The notes under the pieces: generated by a model
Told to the model about the DNA's origin: nothing
Seen by the model: only the letters and a program-made list of their open reading frames with translations
Databases searched by the model: none
Translations under genes and position numbers: made by a program
Source of the DNA: Deferribacterales bacterium UBA4806
GTDB lineage: Bacteria; Chrysiogenota; Deferribacteres; Deferribacterales; UBA228
Assembly: GCA_002402635.1 (NCBI GenBank)
Contig: DHGE01000181.1
Coordinates: forward strand, 1-8,797
Length of the DNA: 8,797 bases
Reading direction: 5' to 3'
Shown: piece by piece, positions 1 through 6,677 of the stretch
Numbering within the stretch: the stretch's first letter is position 1
Layout: the number at the start of each line of letters is the position of its first letter

Positions 1-273
1 AGGGGTAGGTATGTTATAAGAGTTTGCAGGGGCACTGCATGTCATGTTAAAGGTTCAGCAAGAATTTCTGAGGTTGTTGCTGAAGAATTTGGTATTAAAA
101 ATGGACAAACCTCAAGTGATTTGGCTTTTACGTTAGAAGAAGTGTCTTGTATAGGTGCATGTGGTATGGCGCCTGTTATGATGATAAATGATAAAACTTA
201 TGGAAATTTAACTCCTGAAAAAGCTAGATCAATTTTTAAAGATTATGCTAATAAAGCTAAGGGCGTAGAATAA
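1..273 (+). CDS. nuoE: NADH-quinone oxidoreductase subunit E, 24 kDa [2Fe-2S] subunit (5' end missing)
   Basis: The reading frame is open from base 1 and ends with TAA at 271-273, giving the last 90 residues. Homologues are usually about 150-170 residues, so roughly 60-80 N-terminal residues lie before the window. The visible part is the thioredoxin-like [2Fe-2S] domain. It has the pair C-x4-C in VCRGTAC (visible residues 9 and 14) and the pair C-x3-C in SCIGAC (residues 50 and 54), followed by GMAPVMMIN. These four cysteines are the expected ligands of cluster N1a. In complex I this subunit sits next to the FMN of NuoF in the peripheral arm. The RVCRGTACHVKGS stretch also resembles HydC/HndA of multimeric hydrogenases, but the downstream nuo genes settle the assignment. 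An AAGGG at 259-263 inside its end can serve as the ribosome binding site of nuoF. Confidence 0.95.
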   Translation, partial: RGRYVIRVCRGTACHVKGSARISEVVAEEFGIKNGQTSSDLAFTLEEVSCIGACGMAPVMMINDKTYGNLTPEKARSIFKDYANKAKGVE

Positions 274-274
274 T

Positions 275-2068
275 ATGGAAACAACTAAAGTAGAAAATAT
301 TGAAGTCCATGTTTGTGTTGGAACTGCTGGAGTTGCATCTGGTGCTTTTGAGGTTTTAGATGCCTTTAATGAAGAATTCGAAAAAAGAGGTCTAAAGGAT
401 GCAAAAGCAATAGGAAAACCCTGTAAAACAAAGGGTACAGGATGCAGAGGTTTATGCGCTAGAGATGTTTTAGTTGATGTGTTAATTCCTGGAGAACAGC
501 CCGTAACATATGAACATGTAACAACCGATATAGTGCCTGAAATTATTGAAAAGCATCTTGTGGGTGGAGAAATCTTTAGTAAGTCTGCTGCCAAAAAAGA
601 CTATTACGATTTCTATAAACTACAGCAAAGAAACGTATTACATCTTTGTGGAAAAGTTGACCCAGAGGATATAGATGATTATATAAGATTAGGCGGTTAT
701 AGTGCTATAAAGAAAATATTATCTGAAATGAAACCAGAAGAAGTAATTGAAGAGGTTAAAAAATCAGGGCTTAGAGGGCGAGGTGGAGCAGGTTTCCCAA
801 CTGGAGTAAAATGGACCTTCTGTAGAAATACTCCTGGAGATGTTAAATATCTTATTTGTAATTCAGATGAGGGAGACCCTGGTGCTTTTATGGATAGATC
901 TATTATTGAGGGCAATCCACACTGTGTTCTTGAAGGAATGTTAATAGCAGCATATGCTATAGGATGCACAGATGGCTATATTTATTGTAGGGCTGAATAC
1001 CCTCTTGCTATTAAGAGAGTTAAGTTAGCTATGAAAATAGCTGAAGAAAGAGGTTACTTGGGTGAAAAAATATTAGGCTATGACTTTAATTTTAGAATTC
1101 ACTTGAAAGAAGGAGCAGGAGCTTTTGTATGTGGTGAAGAAACTGCTTTAATAGCATCAATTGAGGGCGAGAGAGGAATGCCTAGATCCCGTCCACCATT
1201 TCCTGCTGTAAAAGGTTTATGGGGAAAGCCAACAAATGTAAACAATGTAGAAACATTAGCAAATTTACCATTAATTATTAATAGAGGTAGTGACTGGTAT
1301 AGTTCTATAGGTACAGAAAAATCTAAAGGGACAAAGATTTTTGCCTTAGCTGGTAAGGTTAAAAGTACAGGATTAGTAGAAGTCCCTATGGGAATTACTT
1401 TAAGACAGCTTATTTTTGATGTTGGTGGTGGGATTCCAAACAGAAGAAAGTTCAAAGCTGTGCAGTTAGGTGGCCCTTCTGGTGGATGTTTACCTGAATC
1501 GCTGCTTGATACACCTGTAGATTATGACTCTTTGATTGCAGCAGGGGCAATGATGGGCTCTGGTGGTGCAGTTGTAATGGATGATACGAACTGTATGGTC
1601 AATATTGCAAAATTCTTTCTTACATTTACCCAAAGAGAATCATGTGGAAAATGTATTCCCTGTAGGGTTGGGACAAGAACAATGCTTGATATACTTGAAA
1701 ATATAACTTCAGGAAAAGGAAAGGATGGAGATATTGAACTGTTAGAGAGCTTGGCCAATGAAATAAAGACATCTTCACTGTGTGGTTTGGGCCAAACAGC
1801 ACCTAATCCAGTTCTTACAACAGTTAGATATTTTAGATCAGAATATGAGGCCCATATATATAACAAAAAATGTCCTGCAAGAGAGTGTCCGGATCTTGTT
1901 GATTTTATAGTCGCCGATGATAGATGTAAAAAATGCGGTATTTGTTTTAAAGTGTGCCCAGTAAGTGCAATAACTTGGGAAAAAGGAAAAGTAGCTTACA
2001 TAGATAAAAACAAATGTGTTAAATGCAGAGAATGTATAGTTAACTGCCCATTTAATGCTATCGATTAA
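275..2068 (+). CDS. nuoF: NADH-quinone oxidoreductase subunit F, FMN/NADH-binding, with extra N- and C-terminal iron-sulfur domains
   Basis: This 597-residue protein is the NADH-oxidising flavoprotein of complex I. Domains in order: an N-terminal thioredoxin-like [2Fe-2S] domain (about 8-95); the FMN/NADH domain (about 145-335) with GRGGAGFPTG (168-177), NSDEGDPGAFMDR (196-208), CGEETALIASIEGERG (286-301) and NNVET (323-327); an SLBB domain (about 370-420); the N3 [4Fe-4S] domain with C457, C460, C463 and C503; and a C-terminal double ferredoxin with C551/554/557/561 and C581/584/587/591. E. coli NuoF is about 445 residues and lacks both end domains. The EGDPG version of the nucleotide loop and the overall layout match the HydB/HndC branch also used by Geobacter-type complex I. 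The N-terminal domain has C14, C57 and C61, but Gly19 where the fourth ligand normally sits. The start ATG lies one base after the nuoE stop. HydB of a hydrogenase is the alternative, excluded by nuoG-M following. Confidence 0.95.
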   Translation: METTKVENIEVHVCVGTAGVASGAFEVLDAFNEEFEKRGLKDAKAIGKPCKTKGTGCRGLCARDVLVDVLIPGEQPVTYEHVTTDIVPEIIEKHLVGGEIFSKSAAKKDYYDFYKLQQRNVLHLCGKVDPEDIDDYIRLGGYSAIKKILSEMKPEEVIEEVKKSGLRGRGGAGFPTGVKWTFCRNTPGDVKYLICNSDEGDPGAFMDRSIIEGNPHCVLEGMLIAAYAIGCTDGYIYCRAEYPLAIKRVKLAMKIAEERGYLGEKILGYDFNFRIHLKEGAGAFVCGEETALIASIEGERGMPRSRPPFPAVKGLWGKPTNVNNVETLANLPLIINRGSDWYSSIGTEKSKGTKIFALAGKVKSTGLVEVPMGITLRQLIFDVGGGIPNRRKFKAVQLGGPSGGCLPESLLDTPVDYDSLIAAGAMMGSGGAVVMDDTNCMVNIAKFFLTFTQRESCGKCIPCRVGTRTMLDILENITSGKGKDGDIELLESLANEIKTSSLCGLGQTAPNPVLTTVRYFRSEYEAHIYNKKCPARECPDLVDFIVADDRCKKCGICFKVCPVSAITWEKGKVAYIDKNKCVKCRECIVNCPFNAID

Positions 2069-2089
2069 TATGTTTAGGAGTTCAATGCT

Positions 2090-4381
2090 ATGGTTGAAAT
2101 AAAAATAGATGGGAAAAGTGTAACAGCTAGAAAAAATGCAACGATATTAGAGGCTGCTGAGGAAGCAGGAATTTATATCCCAACTTTTTGTCATTATAAA
2201 ATGCTTGCACCTTTTGGTGCCTGTAGAGCTTGTATAGTTGAAGTAAAGGGATCACCTAAATTATTTACAGCTTGTACAACACCGATAGCTGATAAAATGG
2301 AAATAATTACAAAATCTCCAAAGCTTGCTCAATTAAGGAAAACTCTGATTGAATTATTATTGATCCACCATCCCCTTGATTGCCCAGTATGTGATAAAGG
2401 CGGAGAATGTCAATTGCAGGATTTAACATATGAATTTGGTGTCGCCAAAGTTAGATTTGATGAGAAACCTAAGAATACACCTGTTGATCATTCTAATCCA
2501 TTTATTGAAAGGGATATTGATAGGTGTGTCCTATGTGGAAAGTGTGTTAGAATCTGTGATGAAGTAGTTAATATTCAAAGTATTAGTTTTATTAGGAGAG
2601 GAACCAATACTTATATAGGAACAGCTTTTGATCAACCTTGGCATTGTGAGTATTGTGGGCAGTGCTTAAGTGTTTGTCCTGTTGGATCTCTAAACAATAG
2701 GGTTTATCTATTTAAAAATAGACCATGGAATTTGACATCGACCTATTCCATATGCGGGTTTTGTTCTTGTGGCTGTACTATTAGAATTGACCATGAGGCG
2801 GATGAAGTTTATAGGATAAAAGAAGATGTAGATAAAGGCATTAACCATGGTTTTTTGTGTGTTAAAGGAAGATTTGGATATGAATTAATAAATAGCACTG
2901 AAAGGAAAGATGTAGCAGTAATTAATGAGGGTTCAGAAAAGAAAGAAGTAGCAGTTCATGACGCAATAAATTTAGCTTTTAATAAGCTAAAGGATATAGT
3001 TAAAAATAATAATTCTAAAGCTTTGGGATTTTATATTTCACCAAGACTCACTAATGAAGAAGCTTATCTGGCTCAAAAAATCGCTAGAGAATATTTTAAA
3101 ACTAATAATATATACTCATCTGAAGTAGCTTATGCTAAACCAGAAGGAACCTTTAAAGATGTTGAGGATAGTGATGCTATAATAGTTTTCAACGTAGATG
3201 TAACTGAGTCAAATCCGATTCTTGGCCTTGCTGTGAGACGTTCTGCCCGTGCAGGTGCAAAGCTAGTTGTTTTATATCCGAGTTTTACAGCCTTAAAGAG
3301 AGTAGCTACTGAGTTTGTTACAGGCAAACCTTCTGATTTATATAGTGCATGTGAAAATTTGTTGGTTAATTTAAATACAAAAAATAAGAGTGAAGATAAC
3401 TTAAGTGAGATCTTGAAAAATGCACAAAATCCAGTATTGATATATAACCCATATAATAATAATGATCTATATTATGTTAAAAAAATTAAAGATTTACTGC
3501 CATTAGTTAAATTATTACCTGCAAAGTTGAAAAATAATTCACAAGGCATAGCTGATATGGGTTGTGTTAATGGCTATGGTCCTGGGTACAGAGTTGTTGA
3601 AAGAGGTTTAGATTTCGAAAAGGCAATTTTAAATAACGAATTAAAATACCTTGTTGTTTTTGGTGAAAATTTACTAGAAAGCACAATTGGTACAGAGTTT
3701 AATAATATAAGAAAAAAACTAAATTTACTTCTTGTTATTGATCCATTCCTTAGCGAAACAGCAAAACTAGCAGATATATACATTCCTGTTTCACTTTATG
3801 CTGAAAAAAATGGATCTTATACAAACATGGAAGGGCGTGTCCAGACAATACAGAAAGCTGTTAATAAAAGCAAATTGTCTGACCTTGAGGTGCTGATAAA
3901 ATTTTATGAAATGGCTGGTTTGACTCAATTTAAAGATATCAAAGATATTAGAATAGCTATCGAAAATGATACTCCTTTATATAAAGGTATTAATTGGGAA
4001 GGTGGTCTTATTAAATACAGTGAAGTAATAATTGGGGACTTTACTAAGTATAAATTAGACAAAGATGAAAAAAGTAGCAATTTTATATTATATCCGGAAG
4101 CATCACGCTTGCATTCAGGCACTTTTACTAGATGGTCTGATGATTTAAACAAAGTCTATAGCGAACCAGTTGTTAATTTAAATCCCATTGATGCTAAATC
4201 TCTAAAAATTGGAGAGGGAGATCGTGTTATTATAAAATGTGGTGCAGTTAAAGGTATATTTAAAACAGTAATAAATGAACATTTGACTAAAGGGCTTGCT
4301 ACTTTACCAGATAATTATAGTACTACCATAGGCTTTTTTAAAAATGGTCCTTATTGTAACGTGAATATTATAAAAGAATAG
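2090..4381 (+). CDS. nuoG: NADH-quinone oxidoreductase subunit G, multi-cluster electron-transfer subunit
   Basis: This 763-residue subunit carries electrons along the peripheral arm. Domains in order: a [2Fe-2S] ferredoxin with C34, C45, C48 and C62 (cluster N1b); a His-Cys3 site H94, C98, C101, C107 (N5); an eight-cysteine ferredoxin with C146/149/152/156 and C186/189/192/196; and a molybdopterin-oxidoreductase [4Fe-4S] domain with C222, C225, C229, C257 (N7). A cofactor-free molybdopterin-like domain (about 270-660) and a C-terminal beta-barrel-like domain (about 665-763) follow. E. coli and Thermus complex I keep one cluster (N4) in the ferredoxin domain; here both cysteine sets are complete, as in [FeFe]-hydrogenases. 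The EKNGSYTNMEGRVQ stretch (572-585) is typical of the family. No Cys or Sec follows at the expected catalytic site (about 343-353), so a working formate dehydrogenase is unlikely. AGGAG at 2076-2080 supports the start; the ATG at 2085 is out of frame and soon stops. Confidence 0.95.
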   Translation: MVEIKIDGKSVTARKNATILEAAEEAGIYIPTFCHYKMLAPFGACRACIVEVKGSPKLFTACTTPIADKMEIITKSPKLAQLRKTLIELLLIHHPLDCPVCDKGGECQLQDLTYEFGVAKVRFDEKPKNTPVDHSNPFIERDIDRCVLCGKCVRICDEVVNIQSISFIRRGTNTYIGTAFDQPWHCEYCGQCLSVCPVGSLNNRVYLFKNRPWNLTSTYSICGFCSCGCTIRIDHEADEVYRIKEDVDKGINHGFLCVKGRFGYELINSTERKDVAVINEGSEKKEVAVHDAINLAFNKLKDIVKNNNSKALGFYISPRLTNEEAYLAQKIAREYFKTNNIYSSEVAYAKPEGTFKDVEDSDAIIVFNVDVTESNPILGLAVRRSARAGAKLVVLYPSFTALKRVATEFVTGKPSDLYSACENLLVNLNTKNKSEDNLSEILKNAQNPVLIYNPYNNNDLYYVKKIKDLLPLVKLLPAKLKNNSQGIADMGCVNGYGPGYRVVERGLDFEKAILNNELKYLVVFGENLLESTIGTEFNNIRKKLNLLLVIDPFLSETAKLADIYIPVSLYAEKNGSYTNMEGRVQTIQKAVNKSKLSDLEVLIKFYEMAGLTQFKDIKDIRIAIENDTPLYKGINWEGGLIKYSEVIIGDFTKYKLDKDEKSSNFILYPEASRLHSGTFTRWSDDLNKVYSEPVVNLNPIDAKSLKIGEGDRVIIKCGAVKGIFKTVINEHLTKGLATLPDNYSTTIGFFKNGPYCNVNIIKE

Positions 4382-4407
4382 TACTTAATATATTTTTGGA
4401 GTGAGAA

Positions 4408-5388
4408 ATGGTTGTAACTACAATAGTCTTGATAATTAAACTGATTATAATATTAACTATAATTCTCCTTTCAGTAGCTTATCTTACCTATCTAGAAAGA
4501 AAGGTCGTGGGACACATGCAGGTGCGACTTGGTCCTACTCATGTGGGGTGGAAGGGCCTATTGCAGCCGATAGCTGATGCTGTTAAACTAATTGCAAAAG
4601 AAGATATTGTACCAACAATGGTTGATAGATCTGTATATAACATATCTCCTTTAGTAACATTTACATGCTCAATTGCAGCTTTTGCTGTAATCCCTGTTGC
4701 AAGTCAATTATCATTTTTTGGTATTGAAATGAATCCATATATTGCTGATTTGAATATAGGTATATTATATATAATTGCCCTGTCATCTGTTGGTACCTAT
4801 GGTATTATAATGGCAGGATGGGCTTCAAATTCAAAATATGCGCTTTTAGGTTCTTTAAGGTCATCTGCTCAAATGATAAGTTATGAGACAGCAATGGGTT
4901 TATCTATAGCTGCTCCAGTTTTGTTGGCAGGATCTCTTAATTTAAGAGAGATTACCATGGCACAAGAGCATATGTGGTTTGTTATTCCTCAAATAATTCC
5001 TTTTGTAATATATATAATTTCGGCTCTTGCAGAAACAAATAGAATACCTTTTAACCTTGTTGAAGCTGAGCAAGAATTAGTTGCAGGTTTTTTTGTAGAG
5101 TATGCTAGTATGAAATTTGCGCTTTTTTTCTTAGCTGAATATGCAAATATGATTCTAACAGCATGTGTAGCTACAGTCCTGTTTTTAGGTGGTTGGAATG
5201 GTCCTATTTTGCCAGAAATAGTATGGTTTTTTATTAAAGTTCTATTTGTTATATTTATATATTTATGGTTAGAATCTACATTGCCAAGGCTAAGATTTGA
5301 TCAATTAATGGCATTAGGATGGAAAGTTCTTATACCGATTGCATTAGTAAACATAGTTGTAACGTCAGTAATTATATACATAATGTAG
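4408..5388 (+). CDS. nuoH: NADH-quinone oxidoreductase subunit H, quinone-site membrane subunit
   Basis: A hydrophobic 326-residue protein, the usual length for NuoH/ND1, with about eight membrane segments. It joins the peripheral arm to the membrane arm and forms much of the quinone chamber. Diagnostic stretches are YLERKVVGHMQVRLGP (28-43) with GLLQPIADAVKLIAKED (50-66), then the acidic loop ETNRIPFNLVEAEQELVAG (209-227) with E219, E221 and E223, and RLRFDQLMALGWK (294-306) near the C terminus. One residue is unusual: the conserved Asp of the PFD motif is Asn216 (codon AAC at 5053-5055). GGAG at 4398-4401, six bases before the ATG, supports the start. The gene follows nuoG after 26 bases, the widest gap in the window, which contains no hairpin that I can see. 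Confidence 0.96.
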   Translation: MVVTTIVLIIKLIIILTIILLSVAYLTYLERKVVGHMQVRLGPTHVGWKGLLQPIADAVKLIAKEDIVPTMVDRSVYNISPLVTFTCSIAAFAVIPVASQLSFFGIEMNPYIADLNIGILYIIALSSVGTYGIIMAGWASNSKYALLGSLRSSAQMISYETAMGLSIAAPVLLAGSLNLREITMAQEHMWFVIPQIIPFVIYIISALAETNRIPFNLVEAEQELVAGFFVEYASMKFALFFLAEYANMILTACVATVLFLGGWNGPILPEIVWFFIKVLFVIFIYLWLESTLPRLRFDQLMALGWKVLIPIALVNIVVTSVIIYIM

Positions 5389-5404
5389 AGAGGTTTAGAT
5401 GATG
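5389..5404 (+). promoter_or_regulatory. Ribosome binding site and tandem start codons of nuoI
   Basis: AGAGG at 5389-5393 lies directly after the nuoH stop. It is five bases before the ATG at 5399 and eight before the second ATG at 5402. Both are in frame, and the second spacing is slightly more usual. The protein would differ by one methionine only. Confidence 0.6.
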
Positions 5405-5848
5405 AAAAATAGAAGGAATTTTTTCGATATTATCTTATTTACTGAGATTTTTCAGGGATTGTTAATTACTATAAAGCATTTTTTTAGCAAACCTGTAACT
5501 GAAATGTATCCTTATAGAAAACCTAGAATATACCCCAGGTTTAGAGGAGTGCATTACATGAAAACTAATAATAAGGGCGAATCAAATTGTGTAGGTTGCT
5601 ATTTGTGTGGTAGAATATGTCCATCAGAATGTATTGATATAGATACTGATGCTGGTCCTAATGGAGAGCGCTTGGTAAAAAAATATACAATTGATCTTTC
5701 AAGATGTATTTACTGTGGATTTTGCGAAGAAGCTTGTCCTGCAGATGCAATTCATATGGGTAAAAAATATAATTTAATAGCTAATACTCGGAATAATTAC
5801 GTGGTAAATATGAAATATTTAGTTGAGAATTATAGAGGGGAGCAATAA
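5399..5848 (+). CDS. nuoI: NADH-quinone oxidoreductase subunit I, 2x[4Fe-4S] ferredoxin subunit
   Basis: This 149-residue subunit holds two [4Fe-4S] clusters, N6a and N6b, which link the NADH dehydrogenase arm to the terminal cluster N2 on NuoB. The motifs are C64/C67/C70/C74 in the stretch CVGCYLCGRICP and C103/C106/C109/C113 in CIYCGFCEEACP. Known NuoI structures cross-ligate such motifs, the fourth cysteine of one serving the other cluster. The N-terminal part (about 8-35) is an amphipathic helix of the kind that lies on the membrane surface, followed by YPYRKPRIYPRFRGVHY (37-53), a typical lead-in. The length is at the short end of the family. Two tandem ATGs (5399 and 5402) are both possible starts; the AGAGG at 5389-5393 fits either one. 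Confidence 0.95.
   Translation: MMKNRRNFFDIILFTEIFQGLLITIKHFFSKPVTEMYPYRKPRIYPRFRGVHYMKTNNKGESNCVGCYLCGRICPSECIDIDTDAGPNGERLVKKYTIDLSRCIYCGFCEEACPADAIHMGKKYNLIANTRNNYVVNMKYLVENYRGEQ
5835..5842 (+). promoter_or_regulatory. Ribosome binding site of nuoJ inside the 3' end of nuoI
   Basis: GAGGGGAG lies eight bases before the nuoJ ATG and is wholly inside the last codons of nuoI. It fixes the nuoJ start at 5851 and implies translational coupling of the two genes. Confidence 0.75.
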
Positions 5849-5850
5849 TT

Positions 5851-6351
5851 ATGGAAAAAGCCGCATTTTATATATTATCTTTTGTTATAATTGTATCATC
5901 TCTTTTTATGATAACTCGAAAAAATCCAGTTCATTCAGTTTTATGGATGCTTTTAACTTTTTTTAGTGTTGCTGGCATATTTATACAATTAAATGCAGAA
6001 TTTATTGCAGCTACTCAAGTCATTGTATATGCTGGAGCGATTTTAGTGTTATATCTATTTGTTGTCATGTTGTTGAATCCTAAAACTCACGGTTTTGCAA
6101 AAATACCATATCGCTATGGCATGACAATATTGGTTGTAATTGTTTTTGTACTTCAGATTTTTATGGCTGCTAGCATGTCTAAAGTACTAGGTATAAAGGG
6201 TGTAATTACATCAGAGAAAATGGCTGAAATAGGTAATGTTAAGCTTTTTGGTGCGGAATTGTTTAATACTTACATAGTCCCCTTTGAAATCGCTTCAATA
6301 TTACTACTTGTGGCTATGATTGGGGCAATTGTTTTAGCATTAAGGAAATAG
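5851..6351 (+). CDS. nuoJ: NADH-quinone oxidoreductase subunit J, membrane subunit
   Basis: A 166-residue hydrophobic protein of the NuoJ/ND6 family with about five membrane segments (roughly 4-22, 28-48, 52-76, 90-112 and 142-163). The family signature is clear: NPVHSVLWML (25-34) and AEFIAATQVIVYAGAILVLYL (49-69, broken here at Y60). The third helix containing Y60 corresponds to the one carrying a pi-bulge in solved structures, where it helps couple quinone chemistry to proton pumping. The start follows the nuoI stop by two bases, and a strong GAGGGGAG lies at 5835-5842 within the nuoI end, so translation of the two is likely coupled. Confidence 0.94.
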   Translation: MEKAAFYILSFVIIVSSLFMITRKNPVHSVLWMLLTFFSVAGIFIQLNAEFIAATQVIVYAGAILVLYLFVVMLLNPKTHGFAKIPYRYGMTILVVIVFVLQIFMAASMSKVLGIKGVITSEKMAEIGNVKLFGAELFNTYIVPFEIASILLLVAMIGAIVLALRK

Positions 6352-6367
6352 CAGGGAGGAAGAGGAA

Positions 6368-6667
6368 ATGTTATTAGAACATTATTTAATATTGAGTGCT
6401 GTAGTATTTGGTATTGGTATGACTGGAGTATTAATTCAGAGGAATCTTATATTAATTTTTATGTCTTTAGAATTGATGCTTAATGCTGTTAATATTAACT
6501 TAGCTGCCTATTCTAAATATTTATCTCAAATATCGGGGCAGGTCTTTATAATATTTATAATGTCTGTTGCAGCAGCAGAGGCAGCCGTTGGCCTAGCACT
6601 AATAGTATCTTTGTATAGAAATAAACAGACCATAAATTCAGATGAATTTAAAATATTAAAATGGTAG
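6368..6667 (+). CDS. nuoK: NADH-quinone oxidoreductase subunit K, membrane subunit
   Basis: A 99-residue protein, the normal NuoK/ND4L size, with three membrane segments (about 4-22, 27-46 and 57-83). It has the family motifs MSLELMLNAVN (32-42) and VAAAEAAVGLAL (67-78). E35 and E71 correspond to the two intramembrane glutamates (E36 and E72 in E. coli) that form part of the hydrophilic proton path through the membrane arm. A strong GGGAGG at 6354-6359, eight bases before the ATG, supports the start. It lies 16 bases after nuoJ. Confidence 0.96.
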   Translation: MLLEHYLILSAVVFGIGMTGVLIQRNLILIFMSLELMLNAVNINLAAYSKYLSQISGQVFIIFIMSVAAAEAAVGLALIVSLYRNKQTINSDEFKILKW

Positions 6668-6670
6668 GGG
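6666..6670 (+). promoter_or_regulatory. Ribosome binding site of nuoL overlapping the nuoK stop codon
   Basis: The TAG stop of nuoK (6665-6667) supplies the first bases of AGGGG, seven bases before the nuoL ATG. Ribosomes ending nuoK would sit on this site, which suggests coupled translation. Confidence 0.7.
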
Positions 6671-6677
6671 ATAAATT

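Noticed and set aside
229..594. 121-residue open frame on the minus strand opposite the nuoE/nuoF junction
   Set aside because: It lies wholly opposite well-supported coding sequence, has no recognisable domain, and is the kind of shadow frame expected in AT-rich coding DNA.
697..1866. Three minus-strand open frames of 90-118 residues opposite nuoF
   Set aside because: They mirror the codon structure of nuoF and show no recognisable motifs. Antisense genes cannot be supported here.
275..2068. Assignment as HydB/HndC, the flavoprotein of an electron-bifurcating hydrogenase
   Set aside because: The domain layout fits, but the gene is followed by nuoG with an N7 and molybdopterin-like domain and by nuoH-M, and no hydrogenase H-cluster motifs are present.
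3130..4152. Minus-strand open frames of 65-75 residues opposite nuoG
   Set aside because: They are short, lack family features and overlap a clearly coding region.
2090..4381. Assignment as a formate dehydrogenase alpha subunit
   Set aside because: There is no catalytic Cys or Sec at the expected place, and the gene sits inside a nuo operon with N1b, N5 and N4 motifs in the right order.
4382..4407. Possible internal promoter or terminator between nuoG and nuoH
   Set aside because: The gap is only 26 bases and AT-rich. I see no inverted repeat and no convincing pair of promoter boxes.
5086..5130. Runs of seven T in nuoH as possible phase-variation tracts
   Set aside because: Such short runs are common in AT-rich coding DNA. 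The frame is intact, and a core respiratory gene is an unlikely target.
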